Shown here piece by piece: positions 36,595 through 47,065 of a stretch of 64,000 bases of DNA. This DNA comes from Crossaster papposus. Taxonomy: Eukaryota; Echinodermata; Asteroidea; Velatida; Solasteridae. The notes beneath the pieces are model-generated. The model did not search any database. It was not told the origin of the DNA and was given only the letters and a program-made list of their open reading frames with translations. The position numbers and the translations under genes were made by a program. Position 1 is the first letter of the stretch. The number at the start of each line of letters is the position of its first letter. Location: assembly GCA_037893245.1 (NCBI GenBank), contig JBAIAA010000117.1, positions 930,001-994,000 on the forward strand, in the 5' to 3' direction.

Positions 36595-37748
36595 TGGCAA
36601 TATTCCACCTTATTCTTCTCCTGCTGCTGCTTCAGGGCAGTTTGAGGTTCGCTCCAGATGTGGCAATATTCCACCTTATTCTTCTCCTGCTGCTTCAGGG
36701 CAGGTTGATGTTGGCTCCAGATGTGGCAATATTCCACCTTATTCTTCTCCTGCTGCTGCTTCAGCGCAGTTTGAGGTTCGCTCCAGATGTGTCAAGATTC
36801 CACCTTATTCTTCTCCTGCTGCTTTAGGGCAGGTTGATGTTGGCCCCAGAAGTGGCAATATTCCACCTTATTCTTCTCCTGCTGCTGCTTTAGCGCAGTT
36901 TGTGGTTGGCCCGAGATGTAGCAATATGCCACCTTATTCTTCTCCTGCTGCTTCAGCGCAGTTTGAGGTTGGCCCGAGATGTAGCAATATTCCACCTTAT
37001 TCTTCTCCTGCTGCTTCAGCGCAGGTTGATGTTGGCTCCAGATGTGGCAATATTCCACCTTATTCTTCTCCTGCTGCTGCTTCAGCGCAGTTTGAGGTTC
37101 GCTCCAGATGTGGCAATATTCCACCTTATTTTTCTCCTGCTGCTTCAGGGCAGGTTGATGTTGGCTCCAGATGTGGCAATATTCCACCTTATTCTTCTCC
37201 TGCTGCTGCTTCAGCGCAGTTTGAGGTTGGCCCGAGATGTAGCAATATGCCACCTGATTCTTCTCCTGCTGCTTCAGCGCAGTTTGAGGTTGGCCCGAGA
37301 TGTAGCAATATTCCACCTTATTCTTCTCCTGCTGCTTCAGAGCAGGTTGATGTTAGCTCCAGATGTGGCAATAATCCACCTTATTCTTCTCCTGCTGCTT
37401 CAGGGCAGATTCATGTTGGCTCCAGATGGGGCAATATTACACCTTATTCTTCTCTTGCTGCTGCTTTAGCGTAGTTTGAGGTTGGCCCGAGATGTAGCAA
37501 TACTTCACTTTATTCTTCTCCTGCTGCTTCGAACAGGTTCATGTTGGCCCGAGATGTAGCAATATGCCACCTTATTCTTCTCCTGCTGCTTCAGCGCAGT
37601 TTGAGGTTGGCCCGAGATGTAGCAATATTCCACCTTATTCTTCTCCTGCTGCTTCAGCGCAGGTTGATGTTGGCTCCAGATGTGACGACATTCTTCTTCA
37701 TTCTTCTGCTGCTGCTGCTTCAGTGCAGGTTGATGTTGGCTCCAGATG
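36595..37748 (+). repeat. HOR family F, copy 2
   Basis: This is the tandem copy at offset 1,154 bp. Differences seen: GATGTGTCAAG for GATGTGGCAAG near 36788, GGCTCCAGATGTGG for GGCCCCAGAAGTGG near 37162, GGGCAGATTC for GGGAAGATTC near 37402, and CTGCTTCAGGG for CTTCTTCAGGG near 36690. It carries the same CCAGATGGGGC variant. The match ends near 37748, where GTAGTAATATTTC replaces GTGGCAATATTCC. Confidence 0.82.
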
Positions 37749-38692
37749 TAGTAATATTTCACCTTATTCTTCACCTGCTGCTTCGACCAGGTTGATGTTG
37801 GCTCCAGATGTGGCAATATTCCACCTTATTCTTCTCCTGCTGCTTCAGAGCAGGTTGATGTTGGCTCCAGATGTGGCAATAATCCACCTTATTCTTCTCC
37901 TGCTGCTTCAGGGCAGGTTTATGTTGGCTCCAGATGTGGCAATATTACACGTTATTCTTCTCTTGCTGCTGCTTTAGCGTAGTTTGAGGTTGGCCCGAGA
38001 TGTAGCAATATTCCACCTAATTCCTCTGCTGCTGCTGCTTCAGCGCAGGTTGATGTTGGCTCCAGATGTAGTAATACTTCACTTTATTCTTCTCCTGCTG
38101 CTTCAACCAGGTTCATGTTGGCTCCAGATGTTGCAATATTCCACTTTATTCTTCTCTTTCTGCTTCAGGACAGGTTGATGTTCGCTCCAGATGTGGCAAT
38201 ATTCCACCTTATTCTTCTCCTGATGCTACAGGGCAGGATGATGTTGGCTCCAGATGTGGCAATATTCCACCTTATTCTTCTCCTGCTGCTGCTTCAGCGC
38301 AGTTTGAGGTTCGCTTCAGATGTGGCAATATTCCACCTTATTCTTCTCCTGCTACTTCAGGGCAGGTTGATGTTGGCTCCAGATGTGGCAATATTCCACC
38401 TTATTCTTCTCCTGCTGCTGCTTCAGCGCAGTTTGAGGTTCGCTCCAGATGTGGCAAGATTCCACCTTATTTTTCTCCTGCTGCTTCAGGGCAGGTTGAT
38501 GTTACAATATTCCACCTTATTCGTCTCCTGCTGCTGCTTCAGCGCAGTTTGAGGTTGGCCCGAGATGTAGCAATATGCCACCTTATTCGTCTCCTGCTGC
38601 TGCTTCAGTAGAGGTTGATGTTGGCTCCAGATGTAGTAATATTTCACCTTATTCTTCTCCTGCTGCTTCGAGCAGGTTGATGTTGGCTCCAG
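37749..38692 (+). repeat. Rearranged transition segment
   Basis: No single HOR explains this stretch. It has isolated variants not seen elsewhere (ATTCCTCTGCTGC near 38021, CTCTTTCTGCTTCAGG near 38153, GCTACAGGGCAGGATGATG near 38226, TTATTCGTCTCC near 38518 and 38585, CAGTAGAGGTTG near 38606). It also includes the truncated monomer at 38504. From about 38630 it rejoins the GTAGTAATATTTC and GAGCAGG order. It looks like a boundary between amplified blocks. Confidence 0.65.
38496..38515 (+). other. Truncated monomer with a 13 bp net deletion
   Basis: GGTTGATGTT is followed directly by ACAATATTCC. The expected GGCTCCAGATGTGG between head and middle is missing and replaced by one A, giving a monomer of about 50 bp. 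The 13 bp net loss is not a multiple of three, so every long frame is interrupted. I saw no other copy of this event, so it post-dates the local amplification. Confidence 0.88.
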
Positions 38693-39634
38693 ATGTGGCA
38701 ATATTCCACCTTATTCTTCTCCTGCTGCTTCAAACAGGTTCATGTTGGCTCCAGATGTGGCAATATTCCACCTTATTCTTCTCATGCTGCTTCAGGGCAG
38801 GTTGATGTTGGCTCCAGATGTGGCAATATTCCACTGTATTCTTCTCTTGCTGCTTCAGGACAGGTTGATGTTCGCTCCAGATGTGGCAATATTCCACCTT
38901 ATTCTTCTCCTGCTGCTGCTTCAGCGCAGTTTGAGGTTCGCTCCAGATGTGGCAATATTCCACCTTATTTTTCTCCTGCTGCTTCAGGGCAGGTTGATGT
39001 TGGCTCCAGATGTGGCAATATTCCACCTTATTCTTCTCCTGCTGCTGCTTCAGCGCAGATTGAGGTTCGCTCCAGATGTGGCAAGATTCCACCTTATTCT
39101 TCTCCTGCTGCTTCAGGGCAGGTTGATGTTGGCCCCAGAAGTGGCAATATTCCACCTTATTCTTCTCCTGCTGCTGCTTCAGCGCAGTTTGAGGTTGGCC
39201 CGAGATGTAGCAATATGCCACCTGATTCTTCTCCTGCTGCTTCAGCGCAGTTTGAGGTTGGCCCGAGATGTAGCAATATTCCACCTTATTCTTCTCCTGC
39301 CGCTTCAGCGCAGGTTGATGTTGGCTCCAGATGTGACGACATTCTTCTTCATTCTTCTGCTGTTGCTGCTTCAGTGCAGGTTGATGTTGGCTCCAGATGT
39401 AGTAATATTTCACCTTATTCTTCTCCTGCTGCTTCAGAGCAGGTTGATGTTGGCTCCAAATGTGGCAATAATCCACCTTATTCCTCTCCTGCTGCTTCAG
39501 GGCAGGTTCATGTTGGCTCCAGATGTGGCAATATTACACCTTATTCTTCTCTTGCTGCTGCTTTAGCGTAGTTTGAGGATGGCCCGAGATGTAGCAATAT
39601 TACACCTTATTCTTCTCCTGTTCTTCAGCGCAGG
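38693..39634 (+). repeat. Family A/C hybrid segment
   Basis: The order begins like 15617 and 19837 (62 bp GAACAGG-type head, CCACTGTATTC near 38831, TTCAGGACAGG). It then follows the family A-like dimer series through CCACCTGATTC and GTGACGACATTC to a stop monomer near 39571. Private variants include GCGCAGATTGAGG near 39054, CTGTTGCTGCTTCAG near 39359, GGCTCCAAATG near 39453 and GAGGATGGCCCG near 39575. Confidence 0.68.
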
Positions 39635-41841
39635 TTGATGTTGGCTCCAGATGTGACAATATTCCACCTTGTTCTTCTCCTGCTGCTTCAGATCAGGTTG
39701 ATGTTGCCTCCAGATGTGGCAATAATCCACCTTATTTTTCTCCTGCTGCTATTTCAGAGCAGGTTGATGTTGGCTCCAGATTTGGCAATATTCCACCGTA
39801 TTCTTCTGCTGCTGCTGCTTCAGATCAGGTTGATGTTGCCTCCAGATGTCGCAATAATCCACCTTATTTTTCTCCTGCTGCTATTACCGAGCAGGTTGAT
39901 GTTGGCTCCAGATTTGGCAATATTCCACCGTATTCTTCTCCTGCTGCTTCGAGCAGGTTGATGTTGGCTCCAGATGTGGCAACATTCCACCTTATTCTTC
40001 TCCTGCTGCTTCAGGGCAGGTTCATGTTGGCTCCAGATGTGGCAATATTACACGTTATTCTTATCTTGCTGCTGCTTTAGCGTAGTTTGAGGTTGGCCCG
40101 AGATGTAGCAATATGCCACCTTATTGTTCTCCTGCTGCTTCAGCGCAGTTTGAGGTTGGCCCCAGAAGTGGCAATATTCCACCTTATTCTTCTCCTGCTG
40201 TTGCTTTAGCGCAGTTTGAGGTTGGCCCGAGATGTAGCAATATGCCACCTTATTCTTCTCCTGCTGCTTCAGCGCAGTTTGAGGTTGGCCCGAGATGTAG
40301 CAATATTCCACCTTATTCTTCTCCTGCTGCTTCAGCGCAGTTTGAGGTTGGCCCGAGATGTAGCAATATTCCACCTTATTCTTCTCCTGCTGCTTCAGCG
40401 CAGGTTGATGTTGGCTCCAGATGTGACGACATTCTTCTTCATTCTTCTGCTGCTGCTGCTTCAGTGCAGGTTGATGTTGGCTCCAGATGTAGTAATATTT
40501 CACCTTATTCTTCACCTGCTGCTTCGACCAGGTTGATGTTGGCTCCAGATGTGGCAATATTCCACCTTATTCTTCTCCTGCTGCTTCAGAGCAGGTTGAT
40601 GTTGGCTCCAGATGTGACAATATTCCACCTTGTTCTTCTCCTGCTGCTTCAGATCAGGTTGATGTTGCCTCCAGATGTGGCAATAATCCACCTTATTTTT
40701 CTCCTGCTGCTATTTCAGAGCAGGTTGATGTTGGCTCCAGATTTGGCAATATTCCACCGTATTCTTCTGCTGCTGCTGCTTCAGTACAGGTTGATGTTGG
40801 CTCCAGATGTAGTAATATTTCACCTTATTCTTCTCCTGCTGCTTTGAGCAGGTTAATGTTGGCTCCAGATGTGGCAATAATCCACCTTATTCTTCTCCTG
40901 CTGCTTCAGGGCAGGTTGATGTTGGCTCCAGATGTGGCAATATTCCACCTTATTCTTCTCCTGCTGCTGCTTCAGCGTAGTTTGAGGTTCGCTCCAGATG
41001 TGGCAAGATTCCACCTTATTCTTCTCCTGCTGCTTTAGGGCAGGTTGATGTTGGCCCCAGAAGTAGCAATATTCCATCTTATTCTTCTCCTGCTACTGCT
41101 TTAGCGCAGTTTGAGGTTGGCCCGAGATGTAGCAATATGCCACCTTATTCTTCTCCTGCTGCTTCAGTTCAGTGCAGGTTGATGTTGGCTCCAGATGTAG
41201 TAATATTTCACCTTATTCTTCACCTGCTGCTTCGACCAGGTTGATGTTGGCTCAAGATGTGGCAATATTCCACCTTATTTTTCTCCTGCTGCTTCAGAGC
41301 AGGTTGATGTTGGCTCCAGATGTGACAATATTCCACCTTGTTCTTCTCCTGCTACTTCAGATCAGGTTGATGTTGCCTCCAGATGTGGCAATAATCCACC
41401 TTATTTTTCTCCTGCTGCTATTTCAGAGCAGGTTGATGTTGGCTCCAGATTTGGCAATATTCCACCGTATTCTTCTGCTGCTGCTGCTTCAGTACAGGTT
41501 GATGTTGGCTCCAGATGTAGTAATATTTCACCTTATTCTTCTCCTCCTGCTTTGAGCAGGTTAATGTTGGCTCCAGATGTGGCAATAATCCACCTTATTC
41601 TTCTCCTGCTGCTTCAGGGCAGGTTCATGTTGGCTCCAGATGTGGCAATATTCCACCTTATTCTTCTCCTGCTGCTTCAGGGCAGGTTCATGTTGGCTCC
41701 AGATGTGGCAATATTACACGTTATTCTTCTCCTGCTGTTTCAGGTCAGGTTCATGTTGGCTCCAGATGTGGCAATATTACACGTTATTCTTATCTTGCTG
41801 CTGCTTTAGCGTAGTTTGAGGTTGGCCCGAGATGTAGCAAT
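39635..41841 (+). repeat. TATTTCAG block, T5 form
   Basis: This block is rich in GCTGCTATTTCAGAGC, TTGCCTCCAGATG and GCTCCAGATTTGG monomers. Here the homologous run is TTATTTTTCTCC with five T (39734, 39867, 40695, 41403), so the monomers are 66 bp and stay in frame. Within it, about 40500-40900 recurs near 41210-41610 at 708 bp offset and near 43570-43980. One monomer near 39885 reads GCTATTACCGAGC. GCTTTGAGCAGG and GCTTCAGTTCAGTGC (near 41160) are further junction variants. Its right end has three closely spaced GGTTCATG heads and a stop monomer. Confidence 0.7.
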
Positions 41842-42015
41842 ATGCCACCTTATTTTTCTCCTGCTGCTTCAGCGCAGTTTGAGGTTGGCCCCAGAAGTGG
41901 CAATATTCCACCTTATTCTTCTCCTGTTGTTGCTTTAGCGCAGTTTGAGGTTGGCCCGAGATGTAGCAATATGCCACCTTATTCTTCTCCTGCTGCTTCA
42001 GCGCAGTTTGAGGTT

Positions 42016-42026
42016 GGCCCGGGATG
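42016..42026 (+). other. First CCCGGG-bearing monomer (right-domain marker)
   Basis: GGCCCGGGATG replaces GGCCCGAGATG. From here on it occurs once in most ~1,025 bp units and in family H (for example near 42917, 45090, 46115, 47140, 48292, 50024, 56368, 60787, 62257 and the last bases of the window). I saw none before 42 kb. It creates a SmaI-type CCCGGG site and an added CpG context. Confidence 0.85.
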
Positions 42027-44697
42027 TAGCAATATTCCACCTTATTCTTCTTCTCCTGCTACTTCAGCGCAGGTTGATGTTGGCTCCAGATGTGACGACA
42101 TTCTTCTTCATTCTTCTGCTGCTGCTGCTTCAGTGCAGGTTGATGTTGGCTCCAGATGTAGTAATATTTCACCTTATTCTTCACCTGCTGCTTCGAACAG
42201 GTTGAAGTTGGCTCCAGATGTGGCAATAATCCACCTTATTCTTCTCCCTCTTCTTCAGGGCAGGTTCATGTTGGCTCCAGATGTGGCAATATTACACGTT
42301 ATTCTTCTCTTGCTGCTGCTTTAGCGTAGTTTGAGGTTGGCCCGAGATGTAGCAATATTACACCTTATTCTTCTGCTGCTGCTGCTTCAGTACAGGTTGA
42401 TGTTGACTCAAGATGTGGCAATATTCCACCTTATTCTTCTCCTGCTGCTTCAGGGCAGATTCATGTTGGCTCCAGATGTGGCAATATTACACCTTATTCG
42501 TCTCTTGCTGCTGCTTTAGCGTAATTTGAGGTTGGCCCGAGATGTAGCAATACTTCACTTTATTTTTCTCCTGCTGCTTCGAACAGGTTCATGTTGGCTC
42601 CAGATGTGGCAATATTCCACCTTATTCTTCTCATGCTGCTTCAGGGCAAGTTGATGTTGGCTCCAGATGTGGCAATATTCCACCTTATTCTTCTCCTGCT
42701 GCTTCAGGGCAGGTTGATGTTGGCTCCAGATTTGGCAATATTCCACCTTATTCTTCTCCTGCTGCTTCAGGGCAGGTTCATGTTGGCTCCAGATGTGGCA
42801 ATATTACACGTTATTCTTCTCCTGCTGTTGCTTTAGCGCAGTTTGAGGTTGGCCCGAGATGTAGCAATATGCCACCTTATTCTTCTCCTGCTGCTTCAGC
42901 GCAGTTTGAGGTTGGCCCGGGATGTAGCAATATTCCACCTTATTCTTCTCCTGCTGCTTCAGCGCAGGTTGATGTTGGCTCCAGATGTGACGACATTTTT
43001 CTTCATTCTTCTGCTGCTGCTGCTTCAGTGCAGGTTGATGTTGGCTCCAGATGTAGTAATATTTCACCTTATTCTTCACCTGCTGCTTCGAACAGGTTGA
43101 AGTTGGCTCCAGATGTGGCAATAATCCACCTTATTCTTCTCCTGCTTCTTCAGGGCAGGTTCATGTTGGCTCCAGATGTGGCAATATTACACGTTATTCT
43201 TCTCTTGCTGCTGCTTTAGCGTAGTTTGAGGTTCGCTCCAGATGTGGCAAGATTCCACCTTATTCTTCTCCTGCTGCTTTAGGGCAGGTTGATGTTGGCC
43301 CCAGAAGTGGCAATATTCCATCTTATTCTTCTCCTGCTGCTGCTTTAGCGCAGTTTGAGGTTGGCCCGAGATGTAGCAATATGCCACCTTATTCTTCTCC
43401 TGCTGCTTCAGCGCAGTTTGAGGTTGGCCCGAGATGTAGCAATATTCCACCTTATTCTACTCCTGCTGCTTCAGCGCAGGTTGATGTTGGCTCCAGATGT
43501 GACGACATTCTTCTTCATTCTTCTGCTGCTGCTGCTTCAGTGCAGGTTGATGTTGGCTCCAGATGTAGTAATATTTCACCTTATTCTTCACCTGCTGCTT
43601 CGACCAGGTTGATGTTGGCTCCAGATGTGGCAATATTCCACCTTATTCTTCTCCTGCTGCTTCAGAGCAGGTTGATGTTGGCTCCAGATGTGACAATATT
43701 CCACCTTGTTCTTCTCCTGCTGCTTCAGATCAGGTTGATGTTGCCTCCAGATGTGGCAATAATCCACCTTATTTTTCTCCTGCTGCTATTTCAGAGCAGG
43801 TTGATGTTGGCTCCAGATTTGGCAATATTCCACCGTATTATTCTGCTGCTGCTGCTTCAGTACAGGTTGATGTTGGCTCCAGATGTAGTAATATTTCACC
43901 TTATTCTTCTCCTGCTGCTTTGAGCAGGTTAATGTTGGCTCCAGATGTGGCAATAATCCACCTTATTCTTCTCCTGCTGCTTCAGGGCAGGTTCATGTTG
44001 GCTCCAGATGTGGCAATATTCCACCTTATTCTTCTCCTGCTGCTTCAGGGCAGGTTCATGTTGGCTCCAGATGTGGCAATATTACACGTTATTCTTCTCC
44101 TGCTGCTTCAGGGCAGGTTCATGTTGGCTCCAGATGTGGCAATATTACACCTTATTCTTCTGCTGCTGCTGCTTCAGTACAGGTTGATGTTGACTCAAGA
44201 TGTGGAAATATTCCACTATATTCTTCTCCTGCTGCTTCAGAGCAGGTTGATGTTGGCTCCAGATGTGGCTATAATCCACCTTATTCTTCTCCTGCTGCTT
44301 CAATGCATATTCATGTTGGCTCCAGATGTGGCAATATTACACCTTATTATTCTCTTGCTGCTGCTTTAGCGTAGTTTGAGGTTGGCCCGAGGTGTAGCAA
44401 TACTTCACTTTATTTTTCTCCTGCTGCTTCGAACAGGTTCATGTTGGCTCCAGATGTGGCAATATTCCACCTTATTCTTCTCCTGCTGCTTCAGGGCAGG
44501 TTCATGTTGGCTCCAGATGTGGCAATATTACACGTTATTCTTATCTTGCTGCTGCTTTAGCGTAGTTTGAGGTTGGCCCGAGATGTAGCAATATGCCACC
44601 TTATTCTTCTCCTGCTGCTTCAGCGCAGTTTGAGGTTGGCCCCAGAAGTGGTAATATTCCACCTTATTCTTCTCCTGCTGTTGCTTTAGCGCAGTTT

Positions 44698-44712
44698 GAG
44701 TTTGGCCGAGAT
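44698..44712 (+). other. Recurrent one-base deletion (GGCCGAG) giving a 62 bp monomer
   Basis: The usual GGCCCGAGATG reads GGCCGAGATG here. The same loss appears near 48034, 49636, 54957 and 60722, always after a GCTGTTGCTTTAGCGCAG monomer. It switches the plus strand from the QVDVG frame to the DVAICHL frame. A frameshift inherited through HOR copies argues against selection on any encoded protein. Confidence 0.85.
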
Positions 44713-45015
44713 GTAGCAATATGCCACCTTATTCTTCTCCTGCTGCTTCAGGGCAGGTTCATGTTGGCTCCAGATGTGGCAATATTACACGTTATTCTTC
44801 TCCTGCTGCTTCAGGGCAGGTTCATGTTGGCTCCAGATGTGGCAATATTACAAGTTATTCTTATCTTGCTGCTGCTTTAGCGTAGTTTGAGGTTGGCCCG
44901 AGATGTAGCAATATGCCACCTTATTCTTCTCCTGCTGCTTCAGCGCAGTTTGAGGTTGGCCCCAGAAGTGGCAATATTCCACCTTATTCTTCTCCTGTTG
45001 TTGCTTTAGCGCAGT

Positions 45016-46040
45016 TTGAGGTTGGCCCGAGATGTAGCAATATGCCACCTTATTCTTCTCCTGCTGCTTCAGCGCAGTTTGAGGTTGGCCCGGGATGTAG
45101 CAATATTCCACCTTATTCTTCTCCTGCTGCTTCAGCGCAGGTTGATGTTGGCTCCAGATGTGACGACATTCTTCTTCATTCTTCTGCTGCTGCTGCTTCA
45201 GTGCAGGTTGATGTTGGCTCCAGATGTAGTAATATTTCACCTTATTCTTCACCTGCTGCTTCGAACAGGTTGAAGTTGGCTCCAGATGTGGCAATAATCC
45301 ACCTTATTCTTCTCCCTCTTCTTCAGGGCAGGTTCATGTTGGCTCCAGATGTGGCAATATTACACGTTATTCTTCTCTTGCTGCTGCTTTAGCGTAGTTT
45401 GAGGTTGGCCCGAGATGTAGCAATATTACACCTTATTCTTCTGCTGCTGCTGCTTCAGTACAGGTTGATGTTGACTCAAGATGTGGCAATATTCCACCTT
45501 ATTCTTCTCCTGCTGCTTCAGGTCAGATTCATGTTGGCTCCAGATGTGGCAATATTACACCTTATTCGTCTCTTGCTGCTGCTTTAGCGTAATTTGAGGT
45601 TGGCCCGAGATGTAGCAATACTTCACTTTATTTTTCTCCTGCTGCTTCGAACAGGTTCATGTTGGCTCCAGATGTGGCAATATTCCACCTTATTCTTCTC
45701 ATGCTGCTTCAGGGCAGGTTGATGTTGGCTCCAGATGTGGCAATATTCCACCTTATTCTTCTCCTGCTGCTTCAGGGCAGGTTGATGTTGGCTCCAGATG
45801 TGGCAATATTCCACCTTATTCTTCTCCTGCTGCTTCAGGGCAGGTTCATGTTGGCTCCAGATGTGGCAATATTACACGTTATTCTTATCTTGCTGCTGCT
45901 TTAGCGTAGTTTGAGGTTGGCCCGAGAAGTAGCAATATGCCACCTTATTCTTCTCCTGCTGCTTCAGCGCAGTTTGAGGTTGGCCCAAGAAGTGGCAATA
46001 TTCCACCTTATTCTTCTCCTGCTGTTGCTTTAAGCGCAGT
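45016..46040 (+). repeat. HOR family G, copy 1 of a tandem set (1,025 bp unit)
   Basis: Sixteen-odd monomers in the order GGCCCGAGATG with ATATGCC, GGCCCGGGATG, GTGACGACATTC, GTAGTAATATTTC, GAACAGGTTGAAG (62 bp), two stop monomers with TTGACTCAAGATG between, GCGTAATTTGAGG, GAACAGGTTCATG, then simple 63 bp monomers. Landmarks at 45016, 45399, 45623 and 45659 recur at 46041, 46424, 46648 and 46684. It differs from copy 2 at CTTCTCCCTCTTCTTC near 45310. Confidence 0.82.
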
Positions 46041-47065
46041 TTGAGGTTGGACCGAGATGTAGCAATATGCCACCTTATTCTTCTCCTGCTGCTTCAGCGC
46101 AGTTTGAGGTTGGCCCGGGATGTAGCAATATTCCACCTTATTCTTCTCCTGCTGCTTCAGCGCAGGTTGATGTTGGCTCCAGATGTGACGACATTCTTCT
46201 TCATTCTTCTGCTGCTGCTGCTTCAGTGCAGGTTGATGTTGGCTCCAGATGTAGTAATATTTCACCTTATTCTTCACCTGCTGCTTCGAACAGGTTGAAG
46301 TTGGCTCCAGATGTGGCAATAATCCACCTTATTCTTCTCCTGCTTCTTCAGGGCAGGTTCATGTTGGCTCCAGATGTGGCAATATTACACGTTATTCTTC
46401 CCTTGCTGCTGCTTTAGCGTAGTTTGAGGTTGGCCCGAGATGTAGCAATATTACACCTCATTCTTCTGCTGCTGCTGCTTCAGTACAGGTTGATGTTGAC
46501 TCAAGATGTGGCAATATTCCACCTTATTCTTCTCCTGCTGCTTCAGGTCAGATTCATGTTGGCTCCAGATGTGGCAATATTACACCTTATTCGTCTCTTG
46601 CTGCTGCTTTAGCGTAATTTGAGGTTGGCCCGAGATGTAGCAATACTTCACTTTATTTTTCTCCTGCTGCTTCGAACAGGTTCATGTTGGCTCCAGATGT
46701 GGCAATATTCCACCTTATTCTTCTCATGCTGCTTCAGGGCAGGTTGATGTTGGCTCCAGATGTGGCAATATTCCACCTTATTCTTCTCCTGCTGCTTCAG
46801 GGCAGGTTGATGTTGGCTCCAGATGTGGCAATATTCCACCTTATTCTTCTCCTGCTGCTTCAGGGCAGGTTCATGTTGGCTCCAGATGTGGCAATATTAC
46901 ACGTTATTCTTATCTTGCTGCTGCTTTAGCGTAGTTTGAGGTTGGCCCGAGAAGTAGCAATATGCCACCTTATTCTTCTCCTGCTGCTTCAGCGCAGTTT
47001 GAGGTTGGCCCAAGAAGTGGCAATATTCCACCTTATTCTTCTCCTGCTGTTGCTTTAAGCGCAGT
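46041..47065 (+). repeat. HOR family G, copy 2
   Basis: This is the tandem copy at offset 1,025 bp. Its left edge has TTGGACCGAGATG where others have GGCCCGAG. It ends with GCTTTAAGCGCAG near 47057, a one-base A insertion also seen at 46032, which shifts the frame. CACCTCATTC near 46455 is private. Confidence 0.82.

Larger units (their letters stand above)
41842..45015 (+). repeat. HOR family G, diverged left part
   Basis: This contains earlier, incomplete forms of the 1,025 bp unit. The CCCGGGATG monomer appears first at 42019 and again near 42917. The order around 41945-42200 recurs at 42843 (offset 898 bp). A TTATTCTTCTTCTCC insertion near 42043 makes a 66 bp monomer. The stretch 43219-44370 returns to the 39.6-41.8 kb T5 order. 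At 44704 a GGCCGAG variant (one C lost) makes a 62 bp monomer. Stop monomers are frequent, so no frame is long. Confidence 0.68.
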
